From Chloranthus sessilifolius (Eukaryota; Streptophyta; Magnoliopsida; Chloranthales; Chloranthaceae): 64,000 bases of DNA. Location of the stretch: the NCBI GenBank assembly GCA_021018995.1, contig CM037591.1, positions 68,351,901-68,415,900 on the forward strand. Direction: 5' to 3'. Below are positions 31,569-43,755 of the stretch, in pieces. Below the pieces are notes generated by a model. That model was not told where the DNA came from and ran no database searches. It worked only from the letters and a program-made list of their open reading frames with translations. The number at the start of each line of letters is the position of its first letter. The stretch's first letter is position 1. Made by a program: the position numbers and the translations under genes.

Positions 31569-33439
31569 TGTTAATCTCTGAAAAGTACTACTTTTCACCC
31601 CTTAACATGAGCTTTGATACACCTATGAGTGGACTAATAAATGCTTGTTGAGTATGTCTTGTAGGTAGCAGTAAAAAGCAGTCATAGTGCAGAAATCCAT
31701 CTCTCAATGCAGTTTAGACCCAACAGTGGCCCACTTAGAGCATGCAATAACAACAAAGCAGTGTTGAAGGAGTGAAAACAGGTTAAAAATAACCTATCAA
31801 GAGGTTACTGGAACCTTTCGATAGGATCTGAAGGCTGAGAGAAGGAAGAAGTCTTGAGGATGGGGGAATTCGATAGGATCCTGGAACCTATCGCACAGTC
31901 GGAAACAAGAAGGGAGCATCCTATCGACAGGTTGCCTAAGCTTTAAGAGAACCTATCGATAGGATTCTAAAACCTGTCACACTAAGGACACCTATCGAGA
32001 ACCCATCGAAAAGTTGATAACCTATCGATAGGAGCTTTAAGCAAACCTATCGAAATGTTGTGTGTAGAGACCAATCTATTGGAACCTATCGAAAGGATCA
32101 TGAATCCTAGTGAGAGGAACAAAAGGCCTGTCTGAAACTTGTTGAAAGCCTCAGGAACCTATTGAAATTGACTGAAGGACTTCTCAGAAAAGTTGTTGTG
32201 CACACGATGCAAGTTGGTGACTTGCTGCATGTAATTCAAGGCACTCTGGTGACCAGCACGAAGTCTCTAGATGTGTCTTGGGAAACCCTAACCGACCCAC
32301 GTGCTCTCCCCCAACTCTAACTGACTGAAAGAGCCTTCTAGAAGGGGAATAAAGGAGGGAATAACAAAATTATTCTGGAAGCTGTAATTGGCGAGAAAAA
32401 TAGATCTGAGGCAGAGGAGGAAATCTATAAAGAAAGGGAAGCCACCAGAAAAAAGGGATCAATTCTGGAGATCAGAGCTTGCATCGAAATTCTCTTTTCT
32501 TCTTTTTAGCCCAACTATGGTTGGCTAATTTCTTTGGAGCAGCAAGGAGTGAGGTTGGATCTATAATTGGGGAGAGTTGACAATGTTATTAAGGGTCAGA
32601 TGATGCACAGACTATAAATCTGAGAGCATTTCATTATATAGCGATTTTATTTCAATGCAATGTTGGTTTAATTATTGTAATTAGATCCATATTTCATTTG
32701 GTGCTCGATCAGATTTGTGTAGATGGGAATAGCTCACCCACTTAACTGGTACACGTCTTGGATACCATTTGATCCCCCTAGATTTGATGTTCCTGCAATT
32801 GCCTGTGTTTATGGCTTGGCAGTTGCAGCATTTATAGTGATTATATTGTTTTGATGGAAGCTTGAGACTGGAGTGAATCTATTGGATGATCTGTGACCAT
32901 TGAAGTGGACAGATCATAGCCTTAAGATCAATCCAAATCTCTGGCTTAGATCAAATTCTTTTACCCTGCAGCTGTGCTTATAGCCAGATGAGGGATTGAT
33001 GCATTTTGAATTCTTTGTGACACTGTCAGCTCAATCTAATTGCAGCAAAACCAAACTCCAGGCTGTTTCTCTCCATTTTCTATTTTTAATTTCACCAAAA
33101 ATTCCCCTCACTTGTAAGATCTGAACTCTGGATTTAATCTCAATTCATTTATGCATTTAATTGTGTTTCTGTAGTTTAGATTAAAGTGACAACCCCTTAA
33201 AACCTCTCCTCTCTTTTTTGCTATTTTAGTATTAGGCAGGGTGCTAGATCTGGAGATTTACTTAATTTTTAGCTCACATTTCCCTGTGGACATACCCTTA
33301 CTTACCCTTTAAAACTTCCTACAACAGGCCCTGAATACTTACAGGTCTGTATGTCTGCTTGCCTTGGTGTGTGCAACTAATAGATCCTTTAATTGTGTGA
33401 TTTTAAACCCCTTTTTGAACACAAGGTAAGTGGCCAACA
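31569..33439 (+). repeat. 3' LTR of element A
   Basis: About 1.87 kb, starting TGTTAATCTCTGAAAAG and ending ..GTGGCCAACA. It matches the 5' LTR along its length with about 7% differences and a few small indels, for example loss of a short stretch near 33245 that is present at about 20010-20025. Confidence 0.93.
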
Positions 33440-33444
33440 TTCCC

Positions 33445-35182
33445 TAGTGGAGGAGTGAAGTCTCCTGAGGGTTTTCAGTGAAGATACCCACAAAGTTCTT
33501 AATGAAACAGTTAACAAAGGTGCAACATTATCAGGTCAGCTGTCAAGAAATAGAGCATCAGTTAAGCATTAATTCAAATAAAAATGTGAGGAATTTGGAT
33601 ATGAAAAGCACAAATATTTAATCATCACAAACTCTACCTTAGTGCACAACATTTCCAATTAGCTCACAACAAGGGGGACAACACATGTATGTCAGCACTG
33701 AGCTCATCATTAATTCAAAAATTAAGTTGTAGGCTATGCCCAATACATTCAACATCAGACCCACTGCTCACGAGGGCATACTCTCACAAGGGACCTTGAG
33801 GGTTTTATTTTCTCTCAAGCTCAAGAGCAGTTACAACCCCCAAATGCGTCTGTAAGCATGAGTATAGGCAAAGCACTTAAGTCCTGGCATCATTGGCATA
33901 TCCTCACCATAGATTGGACAACTCCTTGTCTCTACATGACAACTCATTCACTTTGGATCACAAGGTCTTTTAACTGGGTTGTGATGTGGCTTATGAAGTG
34001 GGTTATAAAGAATGCAAGGTTGAAAAGGGGTTCAAAATTTGAGAAATCAGTAGGTGAAGAAGGTGATTCATGACTTCACCCCTTTGTAGTTCAGTACCTT
34101 TCATTTTCTTTCAAATTTTTCAGCCTTGAAGTGGCCAATTTCTCTTCTTCATTCTGATTTTTCCAATGAACTTATCCTCTTGATTCCTCTCTCACTCCTC
34201 TTCATTATTGTTTTTCTTTCTTTTCTTGTATTTTTCTTTCTATTTTTATTTTTGTTTTTATTTTTGTGACTTGCCACCACTTTCCTCAGCTGCTACACTG
34301 CTCTACTTTAGGTATTTATTCTCCATTCACCCAATGTTGACCCTATCTTATCCATCTTCAGCTCCTCATTTACCTTCTGAATTCTCAGAGTGAGGGTAGG
34401 TTTGAATCAGGTCCATAGGTTCAGGTACAAGTACTCGGGTGAATTTTGTAGAAAATTGGGAGTTAAGGCTCAACAGGAGTGTGCACAAGGGCAATTGAAG
34501 GATTTGGCCTGTTTAAGCTCAAACTGACCAAGAGAAGGCCTTGATCCTTTCCTAGGTTTCATGAGTGTTGTTAGTTACTTCAACTTGGAGGTGCCTAACT
34601 TCTAGTCAGAGCATTACCTCAGCCAGTCCTTAGTGGTAGAAAAATTACCTCAGTCACTCCTCGAAGGAAGGAAAAACAAAGTTTTGTAGGCCCAACTCTC
34701 ACTGGTTATGGTCTTCCATTGAACTTTTAAGTATCCTTACCTTTTTCTCTCTTTAATGATTCACTCAGTACTGATATAGGTGAGTTTACTTGGTGTTCAC
34801 ATCAAGGAAAAGTTAAAACTTAAAAGATTGTAATGCCTAAAACTCTGTAAAAGTTTTAAATTTCTCATTTTTCTAATGCTCACTTGCATCTGCTGCACTT
34901 AGGTAAATTATTTCATTTGCAGAGCTTGCCACAACCCCAAACCTATGAGGAGTAGTGTCCTCATTGATTCAAAGGTGAGATGTGTAGCAAGCATGAAACC
35001 TAAAAATTAACAAAACAGAAACTACAAAAGAGAAAAAGAACACACAATACATTAACAGACACACAAACAAACAAACAAAAATAAAACAAAGAATAAGTAA
35101 ATAGAAGAAACAAAAAGGCATTGCATTATATTAGAAAATGTATATACAACACACTACGCCTAACTCAAAACATGTGCAAACA
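33445..35182 (-). other. 3' UTR of element C, right of A
   Basis: Reverse complement of the region that follows ORF2 in A and D. It holds the internal PPT-like sequence (34931-34965; minus strand GAGGACACT then GGTTTGGGG), a T-rich tract (34205-34268; A-rich on the minus strand) and the continuation of the conserved block cut by A (33440-33500). No coding sequence was recognised. Confidence 0.75.
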
Positions 35183-35303
35183 TCAATCATCTGAGTCCTT
35201 TTGTTCCGGAGGTGGGTCTTGGATCTCTTTACCCTTGGATTATTTCAAAGCAATAGCCTTAGACAGTGGTCTCTTGGAAGTAGGTTTCTTATGCTAGGCT
35301 ATG
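35183..35303 (-). pseudogene. C-terminal tail of ORF2 in element C
   Basis: The minus strand reads KKPTSKRPLSKAIALK, a stop, SKGKEIQDPPPEQKDSDD and a final stop at 35183-35185. The Lys-rich tail and acidic end resemble the ends of ORF2 in A (SKRKVPLSKDDLK) and D (DSDSNSSS). All earlier ORF2 sequence is missing; the tail is joined through an A-rich tract to gag. Confidence 0.65.
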
Positions 35304-35321
35304 CTTTTTCTTTTTTTTTTT

Positions 35322-35353
<32 letters not shown>

Positions 35354-35357
35354 TTTT
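35304..35357. repeat. A/T-tract at the C internal deletion junction
   Basis: 54 bases of T with scattered C (A with G on the minus strand). On one side gag sequence is recognisable, on the other the ORF2 tail. A and D both have A-rich lysine codon runs at the end of gag (A about 22110-22140, D about 42815-42835), so the deletion may have formed by joining or template switching between such tracts. Confidence 0.7.
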
Positions 35358-36866
35358 AATACTTATGGTGCACTTATTATGCATCATCAAGTCACTGAGC
35401 ACTATCTTCCTCCTGAGTAGAGGATGAATCACCAATCATAAACTGACCTTTCAAATTTGTCAAGGGTTGACTAGGCAATTTCCCTTTCTCCCTCCTGTTC
35501 AGACCATTATAGATCTGACCTAGCTGGTCCTTAATCTTTTTTATGCTCTGTCCATGAGAATTGATAGTCTAAACTAGGCTCCCTAGATTTTACATTGAAG
35601 CCATCATCTGCTCTTCAAATGAAGAGGATCTGGGCTGTTGTGGGGGCAGAGCTAACTGGTTAGACTGTGGGCCAAGTAATAGGAAATTTTACCTTGGTGG
35701 GTAACCTTGATTAAACTGGTGCTGGGGTCTGTAAAGGGCTATCATTTGCTGTTGCTGGGGTTGAGGATATGAGTCTTGTCTCCACCTTAGATTTGGGTGG
35801 TTCCTCTAAGAATACCCAGCAGGCTGCTGCCAAAGGTTTGTGCAGCATTGGCTTGCTCCATAACAAAATCTAGAAATTAATTGGCAGATGGACAATCATG
35901 AATAGAATGTGTGGGAGATTAGCATATTAGACATGCCTCCTCCACCTGTGCAACCATCCGGGGCTGCATCACATTCATCAATTTATCAAACTTCAAGCTC
36001 AGGTTGTCCACCTTTCTCTCCAAATCACCTTGCACCTTTACTTCATATATTCCACCTCTAGGGGTGGCCTCTTTAACCATTTTAGCTGAAATCTGGCTGT
36101 CATTGTCTGACAGAGATTCCTGCTGCATTGAATTTTCCCCTATAATGTCAAACAGCTCCCAGGCTTCCTCAATTGTCTTGTGGAGGTAACTACCACCACA
36201 GGAAGCATCCACCATATCCCTACTCTTGGCATTAATTCCTTGATAAAACACTTAGACAAGCTGCCACATTGGGATTTGGTGGTGGGGGCATTGCTTTAAC
36301 ATCTCTTGGAATCTTTTCCAAGCTTCATTAAAATTTTCAGTTGAGGACTGAGTGAATGACATAATTTTTGTCCTCATCTGGCTTGTTTTGTTCATAGGAA
36401 AATTTTTTGCCAGGAATTTAGTTTGAAGGTCACTCCATGACTGTATGCTGTTGGTAGGGAGCTTTGATAGCCATGTGCTGGCTTTGCCCTTTACTGAAAA
36501 AGGAAAAAGCCTCAATTTAGTGGCCTCAGGCCCCAAGCCAGCAATGTTGAAGGTAGTGCAAAGTGCTAAAAACTGGTCAATATGCTTGTAGGGATCTTCT
36601 TTACTCAGCCCATGAAATGAAGGCATCATATTGATGGTGGAGGATTTAATTTCATAGTTTCCCTCAACAGAGGGAAACTGAATGCAGAAGGGAGAGGTGT
36701 ACTCCTCAGGTGCATTGTATTCTTTTAATGTCCTTTGCCTCTCAGCCATGGTGTCTACTTCAGTCTCAACAACAGGGCTCAGTGTGGAGTTTCTAAGTCT
36801 AAGGATCCTTTCCACCTCCGGATTTGGGGGTTACAAGTTAGGGTTTAAGGACCTTCTACCAAACAT
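35358..36866 (-). pseudogene. Element C gag
   Basis: Minus-strand start at 36866 (MFGRRSLNP). Core: ERQRTLKEYNAPEEYTSPFC, QFPSVEGNYEIKSSTINMMP, DPYKHIDQFLALCTTF, GLGPEATKLRLFPFSVKGKA, NFNEAWKRFQEMLKQCPHH, SRDMVDASCGGSYLHK, and a CCHC zinc knuckle (CLIC..H..C) whose interior Gln codon has become TAA (35919-35921). Another CAA-to-TAA change lies at 36252-36254, and an early stop near 36830. The tail with QLGQIYNGLNRREKGKLPSQP is present to about 35400. This is the only substantial gene left in C. Confidence 0.9.
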
Positions 36867-37206
36867 ATACTCACCAATAGTAATGAAAATGCTTACAGGC
36901 ACACAAAAAGAATTTCACACAATAAAAATAATAGCTACACAAATTTACACTAAACAAGATAACAGGGGATTCAACATAAATGGTATTAGATTTAGAGAAA
37001 ATAAAGTGCAAAAAGAGCTACCTACTCTCCACTTGCAGCTCTAGCTTTTCCCTGCTTCTGCTATCCATTTCTGTAAAATTCCACAAAGAATCAGTAGTAC
37101 CTTTATTCTAGATTAAACGCAGTTACAAAGAATTTGTTAGTCTAAATTACAGTACAACTCAAGTCTACTAAAAAGATTAAAATCCCTGACAACGGTGCCA
37201 AACTCT
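36867..37206 (-). other. Leader of C with tRNA-Asp-type primer binding site
   Basis: On the minus strand the LTR end at 37207 is followed by TGGCACCGTTGTCAGGGA (37200-37183), an excellent match to the tRNA-Asp-complementary primer site. The remaining leader is AT-rich without ORFs. Confidence 0.85.
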
Positions 37207-38282
37207 TGTTGTTTGGGGCTACTTGGTGTGAAAGTGTGCTTATGTTATTGTATGGTGGAAATTAATTGAAAACAAAGTAATATAAAAGAATGGATTCAGC
37301 ACAACCAAAGAAATCCTAGACTTGCAAGATTCAGGGCCTATTATAGCAAGTTTTGATAAGTAAGTTTATCCCCCAGAGAAATTGATCTAGAACCCAAAAT
37401 GGGCAATAATAATAGGCCTCTAGATCTGGCTACAGATCTTACAATCCTAAAGAAAGGGAGTTGGGTGTCACGACTACACTAAATTAATCCGAAAAGCTGA
37501 GAAATGAAATGTAGCCCTATCCTAAAGAAAGGGGTAAGACGAAGATGGTGGTAGTGTGTGTCAAAATAAAATACAAAAATTATGAGAAGTAAGTAGGTTA
37601 AGCTAGAGTTAATGATACAATAATGTAACTCAGATTTAGTCTGTCTCTGCAGTGCTCCTTGCTGAGATGCTATTAAAAGCCTCAATAATGTATAAGCTCC
37701 CAGTTTAACCCGTGCCATTTGCGGCGCTCTTAGGGCTATACTCTTTCCACTATAATGGTCACAGGGTATCCGATAGAGTCTGTCAAATCCTATTAGTTAA
37801 ATAAGAACTTCGCTAATCTAATCCAAAAGAGTAGACTGATCATTTCAACAGCCACTAGACCAGCTCTAGCCATGAATACTATTGCAGCACTATGTAATGC
37901 CAGTGCTATAAACTCCCCAGATTTGCACATAGACCTGGCTGGCATCCATAAGTATTCCAATCCATAAGATCCTAAGTGCTTTACTAAGGCATACTGCTCA
38001 CTAGTGCCCGCAAAAAGGACCATACAACAGGTTGAATAAGGCCTTTAGCTCTGTTGGTCATTGCTACAAACAGCCTGCAATGACTCAACCTCAAGCTGTA
38101 ATCATTATAAGAGATCAGATCTAATATCTGATATTGATTAGGTAGAACAAAGGGGAGCCAGTTACTGTATAAACCTCCTGACAAGGCACTAAAAGCTCAT
38201 GTGCAGGGTTGAAGAATCTTTCTCAAACATGTGGATGGACACAACATTAGGGCTATACTCTGTCCACTGGAATGCTCAAAGG
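37207..38282 (-). repeat. 5' LTR of element C, 3' part (left of D)
   Basis: Aligns with 15535 to about 16610 of the 3' LTR. It ends at AAAGG (38278-38282), the left target-site copy of D. Confidence 0.92.
38278..38282. other. Target-site duplication of D, left copy (AAAGG)
   Basis: Perfect match to AAAGG at 54832-54836. The joined flanks correspond to the uninterrupted sequence near 16606-16612 in the other C LTR. Confidence 0.92.
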
Positions 38283-40776
38283 TGTTAAGACCTAAAAAGT
38301 ACAACTTTTCACCCCTTAACTTAACCTCTGTTAGACCCTTAGTCATTTAATAAATGTGTGTTAAGACCATTTTGTAGGTAATAAGCAGCAGCTGCATATA
38401 AGGCCCTAACCCTGCTAAGAAGCCTACTTTTGCACCAGAACTCCAAGCCACTGGTAACCCATTCATAGAGGAAAGAAACACGAAGGTAGAACACACTTGG
38501 ATGTACACATTGAATGCCCAAGTGGTTCCCAAAAGTTCCTCAGAAGAAAGGAAGTTGGACCCAGACAGAGAACTTGGTTGCAGCATAGGCAAAGCACAGC
38601 AGCAACAAGTCAAGAAATGAGCCTCGCACAGATGTTGCAGGGTTCAAGTGATTCAGAGGAAAATGCTTCGCGCAGTTGCCACAAGTTTCTCAAGGTAGTA
38701 CACAAACTGCTCGTGTTGTTCTCGCACAGATGAATGATAGAAGGGCTCGAGAAGTAGACTCTGCACAATTCTTGCGAGGCTCAGTTGTAAGCGCTCGCGC
38801 AGTCTCATGCAGCTCAAGAGAGGAGCATTGAATCCTCGCGTGATTCGCTTAGACAAGCAGAGGAGAGAGAGCTCCAGGCACTTCTGCGCGCAGCTGTCAC
38901 GCAGTGGCCACGGGATGCAGATCTTCAGGGGACTGCTCACGCAATCCAGAGGCCAATGCAATTACTTCTTCACGGGGATCTCTTCAAGATTCACTAAGGA
39001 ACAAACTAGGCGCGCGATTCCCACGCCACTCAAATGGAAAGTGCAATCCCGCGACGACCAGAGCATTCCCACGATGACCAAACTATCTATCCCGCGACTG
39101 CAGGAGCTTCAAGTCAATTCAATCCCGTGACGACCACTCTATCACGCGGCAAGACTTGAAAACTGTTGCTACCTAGCGAGGCTTGGGATCTTAACTTTCC
39201 CCCACTTCTGCAGGGGCAGTCTGGGAACTTTCAGCAACTAGGGCACGCACTCCAATGCTCCAATCTCTGTGCACACGCCTCAAGGCATCTAAGGAAGAGA
39301 AATGGGCCACATTTGCATTGTTAAAATTAGGGTTTTCCTAACCCTAATGCTCCCACAGCCGACTGCTATATAAGCCTAAGCCTAGCTTAGGTTTAGAAGG
39401 GGAGGTGCCTATCTTCTTAAATCAGCTGTAGAGTTCCAATAGGCTAAGGTTAGGGTTTAGGTAGCATCTTTTTCCTTTTTCTTCTCTCCATAGCCCAGCA
39501 CTTGCTGGCTATGCCTTTGTATGTCTATTTGGAATAATTTTAATGAAGTTTTATAATAGGATATTATACATGTATGGGATTGATGTTTGAGGGTTGTTCT
39601 GTACAAGGCTGCTGCCTTGAGATCCTCCATTGCTAAGTTGTATTGTAAGCAATGGAGGACTATTTTTAAGGATTTACTCAGATCCAAGTGACCTGTGTGT
39701 CTAGGCTAGTGCACATATCCAGGCCTATGCCCCACCACAGGATCCACTAAATCTAAATCCCCATGGGAGCCTGAGCTGGTAGCCATGTGAACATGGTGGT
39801 GGCAGTAATCTACTTGTTCTGTCTCAGCCCTCTGTGAGGAGGATAGCCTCTGTGGATAGTCTGTGGCCATTTAAGTGGACAAGTTATAGCCCTAGGGTGA
39901 GGCCAATCCATAAATCTAAGACAGATTCTTCTTCTCTGCACTTGTGCTTGTAGCCCTGTGAGAGATTGTGCAGAGACAGACTCCCCTATATGTGTATAGA
40001 CCCACCATCAGATGGCAGATCTGATCTGACTGTAGAGATTGTAGGCTTGTGACTGGATCACTGCTATCTCTCTAAAGAAGTGAACAACTAGATTAAAAGC
40101 TAGAACTTGAACTCTTGCTGGTCCTGTGTGTCCAGGCTAGTGCACATATGCAGGCCTATGCCCCACGCACAAAACTTTAGAGATTGAGATTCCTATGGAT
40201 TCTTTAGCTGGTAGCCTGGATGAAGTAGTGCCTACAATGATAAACATGTTCTGACCCATATATAGACTGTGGTTCCCCTATTGGATAGTTAGTGACCATT
40301 TGAGTGGACAGGTTATAGCCATAAGGGATTGGATCATGGCACAGGGGTGTGTTGGATCCTTTCTCCTCTGTGATGATAATGTAGCCATTTGACAGAACTT
40401 TTGTAGCAGCAGATCTAGGTCTGAGTTATAAAACCCATCAGATACGTACCTAATAGCTTACTTCTCACCCTTTTTATATTTATTTTCTCACACTCCATCA
40501 TTCTTCTCAACCATTTATGTAGATTAGGTATTAGGATATCATAGGATTTAAACAATAGTGACCTTAAATCCCCTTCCATTTAGGATTGCCAGATCTGTAG
40601 TCAGAACTGGAGGGACTATTAAAGATGGCTCCCCTGGAGCTTTAGACCATTTTCCCTGTGGGACAAACTCTTATTTATTAAAACTTGCCACAATAGGCCC
40701 TATATCTTGCAGGTCTTGATTTCTTTCAGATGTACTGAATCCATCTTTGTTTCTTTTCACATTGGAGTAAACAACA
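38283..40776 (+). repeat. 5' LTR of element D
   Basis: About 2.49 kb, starting TGTTAAGACCTAAAAAGTAC and ending ..AGTAAACAACA. Features: CGCGAC/TCGCGCAG motif cluster (about 38660-39180), telomere-like TTAGGGTTTTCCTAACCCTAA (two boxes, about 39329-39349), TATATAAG (39367-39374), and a duplication of about 440 bp in its 3' half (about 39690-39900 against 40130-40330). It is about 90 bp longer than the 3' LTR, mainly because of indels in the motif cluster. Confidence 0.93.
39329..39374 (+). promoter_or_regulatory. Core promoter of D 5' LTR (telobox-like repeats and TATA)
   Basis: TTAGGGTTT and AACCCTAA flank each other head to head just upstream of TATATAAG. The same arrangement is in the 3' LTR (TATATAAG 53404-53411). 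Confidence 0.6.
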
Positions 40777-40785
40777 ATAAGTTTT

Positions 40786-40803
40786 TTGTGCCGCTACCGA
40801 GGA
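40786..40803 (+). other. Primer binding site of D (tRNA-Asp type)
   Basis: TTGTGCCGCTACCGAGGA, about ten bases after the LTR end, matches TGGCGCCGTTGCCGGGGA with several transitions. Confidence 0.7.
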
Positions 40804-41053
40804 ATTTCGATCTATTAGTAGACCCTAGATTTTTGTATTTTTTTTATTCTTTTGTAGTTGTGCTTGTGAATAACTGATACTGCTGATTTATATTTGGATT
40901 TTTTTTTCCAGATCTTGACAGTAGCAGAGAAGGAAAGTTGAACTGCACTAGGAGTCTAGCTCTCAAAACTCAGTCTATTTTCCTTTGCAAATTCCATAGC
41001 AGTTGATTAGGATAGCCGTAATTTTGTTTAGATAATTCTTTGAGTTAATTACA
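40804..41053 (+). other. Leader of element D
   Basis: AT-rich untranslated sequence; nothing else seen. Confidence 0.5.
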
Positions 41054-41085
41054 ATGTGTCTGCAAGTAGTCTTCCCTGCTGTTGG

Positions 41086-43001
41086 TGTGTGTGTGCATTA
41101 GGCAGGAGATCCCTCAGTCCCACATTAGGGCCTCGTAACCCTAAGATAGAAAAGGCCAGAAGACCAAGAAGGCCCAGACACGTCACAGTTGAGCCCCTTA
41201 CTGAATCCGAGACAGCATTCATGGGTGAAGAGCAACCCAGAATATTGAAGGAATTGGATGCTCCTGATGATTATAATTCCTCATTCAGCATTCAATTCCT
41301 AGATGTTGAAGGAAACTATGAGATTAAAACCTCAATCATCCAAATGCTTCCTTCTTTCCATGGGCTCAGCAACGAAGACCCCTACAAGCACATTGACCAA
41401 TTCTTGGCCTTGTGCACAACATTTTCCATTACTGGTTTGGGACCAGAAGCCACTAGATTAAGGCTTTTTCCTTTCTCCCTAAAGGGCAGGGCCAGCACCT
41501 GGTTAGCTACTCTCCCAAACAACAACATCAATTCTTGGAAAGACCTCCAGACCAAATTTTTGACAAATTCATCCCAGAGATAAAAACCAGCTAGTTGAGG
41601 AAAGCAATACTTGCTTTTGCCCAATCCCAAACTGAAGATTTTAATCAAGCATGGGACAGATTCAAGGAGATGCTCAAACAATGTCCCCACCACAAGATCC
41701 CTGACTGGCAGCTTGTCCAGAGCTTCTATAATGGGATTGATGAGAAAAGCAGAGATATGGTAGATGCCTCTTGTGGTGGAACTTACATGCACAAAATAGC
41801 TTATGAGGCATGGGAATTGTTCGAGGTCATCAGTGAAAATGCTTTCCAAAAGATATCCTTGTCAAGAACTGTTCATGAGCCTTCTTCTAAAATGGGACCA
41901 GCTGCAATTTCTAAAGGAAAGATGTATGAAGTAACTGAGAATAATGACCTGCAAATGCAGAGGGCCAATATTTCTGATAAGTTTAATAAACTATTGACTG
42001 TGGTGCAACCCAAATGGGCTGCACAAGTGATGGAGGCATGTCTGATATGCCAATCTCCATAGCACACAGTGAAAGACTGCCCATCTGGAGGGCAATAACC
42101 TGAGTAGGTGATGGAACAAGTTGCTGCTGCTCAATCATTTGGCCAGCAACAATTGGTTGGCTACAACAAGCAGCCATTTGGATACCAACACTAAAATGCT
42201 GATTACCAGTGGAGGGATCACCCAAATTTGAGGTGGAGACAAGATAATTACATGCAGCCACAATAGATGTTGGCCTTACCTCAAAGGTCACAGCAGTAAT
42301 TTAACCAGGGATATGCCCCAAGGTCAAATTTCCAGTATCAGCAGCTGCCCCAGTAGTAAAATCCGTTGGTAGTTCCCCCACCTCAGCCCCGAAATGCTTC
42401 TTTTGAGGAATAGGTTTTGACCTCATTACAAAACCTTGGAACCTTGACTCAGACAGTGAACTCTCACAGTCAAAGCATAAAGAAAATGGAAGAGCAGCTA
42501 GGCCAAATATCTAATGCCTTGGCCAAAAGAGAGGAGGGCAGGTTGCCAAGCCAGCCAGTGGCCAACCCTAAGGGCCAATATTTGATTGGAGAAGGTTCCT
42601 CAAGTTTTGAGGGAGCTAATGCCATCACAACCCTAAGGTCTGGCAGGCTGGTGGACAACCAGGTTGGAAAGGAACAAGGAGAGGTCATTTCCAAAGAATT
42701 TTCGAATGAATGTGAAAAAGAATATGTTAGAGCACAGAGCCAAGAGTTGCTTGCTACCCTGCAACAAGAGAAAAATAATGAGGCTGAAGTTGAGCCTCAG
42801 CAGGAAATAAAAGATGAAAAAAGAAAAAAACAAAAGTTTAGTCATAGGTATGGAGCTGAGCAACCAGCAGTACCACAGTTGCCATTTCCTCAAGCTTTGA
42901 GTATCCCTACCCCTTTTGATAAGGGGAATGCACAGATGGAGGAAATGATGCAGACCTTTAAGCAGGTAAAAATCAATTTGCCCCTGTTTGATGCAATTTG
43001 A
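41086..43001 (+). pseudogene. Element D gag
   Basis: The N-terminus ALGRRSLSP aligns with MLGRRTLNP of A and MFGRRSLNP of C, but the ATG is GCA here, so the original start seems lost; the next in-frame ATG is at 41221 (MGEEQPRILKEL). The core is well kept: FSIQFLDVEGNYEIKTSIIQ, DPYKHIDQFLALCTTF, GLGPEATRLRLFPFSLKGRA, then a frameshift near 41560, DFNQAWDRFKEMLKQCPHH, SRDMVDASCGGTYMHK and a zinc knuckle CLICQSP-stop-HTVKDC with TAG at 42060-42062. The tail (MEEQLGQISNALAKREEGRLPSQP) runs to a stop near 43001 before protease. Confidence 0.88.
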
Positions 43002-43755
43002 CAGGTCCCAGCCTATGCCAAATTTCTGAAAGACCTTTTATACCCTGAAAAGAAAAGCTAGAGGTCATTTATCCAGAAAGGTCTTTGCAACTGATACAGT
43101 TAATTCTGTATTAAACATAACAATACCAGAGAAGTTGCAAGACCCAGGGATACCCACTATTCCTTGCATAATTGGAGACCACACAATTGGAAGGGCCCTT
43201 CTAGACCTTGGAGCCAGTGTAAACCTACTGCCATATAGTGTATATCAGCAGCTAGGTTTAGGGGAGCTAAATCCCACCCCCATTGTGCTGTTAATGGCTG
43301 ATAGGTCTGAAAGGAGACCTATGGGAATGGTTGAGGATGTCTTAGTAGGGGTGGACAAGTTCTTTTACCCTGCAGACTTCCTTGTTTTTGACATGGGTTG
43401 CAACAAGAGTACAACCCCTATACCTGTTATTTTGGGCTGGCCATTCTTGGCCACTGCCAATGCCTGCATTCAATGCAAGTTAAGGATTATGGAGGTAACT
43501 TTCAGACATATGAAGGTTGAACTGAATGTGTATAACAGTGCAAAGTACCCTCAGCTGGACAATAAGGAAAGCTTTGCAGTGGATGTACTAGAGGAAGTTG
43601 TTGAAGAAGAATTGCCCACTCTGCTAGATTGGGGCAACATTGTCCAAAGTTTAGTTGAAGTTTGGGACATGGTAGAGGAAGAAAGCCCAGCTGTTATGAC
43701 AAAAGACATGACCACATTGAAGTCTTCTGTGAGCTTAGTGCAACATTCCATTTAG
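43002..43755 (+). pseudogene. Element D aspartic protease
   Basis: A frameshift near 43040 separates it from gag. The domain reads PGIPTIPCIIGDHTIGRALLDLGASVNLLPYSVYQQLG with an intact DLGAS active site, then VEDVLVGVDKFFYPADFLVFDM, VILGWPFLATANACIQC (LGRPFL is usual, so Arg to Trp) and an acidic linker ending at a stop (43753-43755). Of the three Athila copies this protease is the best preserved. Confidence 0.9.

Larger units (their letters stand above)
18350..33439 (+). mobile_element. Element A: complete Athila-type retrotransposon
   Basis: A 15.09-kb element in the order 5' LTR, PBS, gag, protease, RT, RNase H, integrase, motif-rich spacer, ORF2, 3' UTR, polypurine tract, 3' LTR. It is flanked by AACCC (18345-18349) and TTCCC (33440-33444); comparison with the uninterrupted sequence in D suggests the original target was ATCCC, each copy having one change. 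It lies in the 3' UTR of C in opposite orientation. Its LTRs differ at about 7% of positions by eye, mostly transitions. Every gene has stops or frameshifts. The Athila assignment rests on gag, the LTR length, the tRNA-Asp-like PBS and an extra ORF in the env position. Confidence 0.92.

Noticed and set aside
38807-39130. 107-codon plus-strand ORF in D 5' LTR
   Set aside because: It lies in the CGCG motif cluster and is broken differently in the 3' LTR copy, so it is not a conserved protein.
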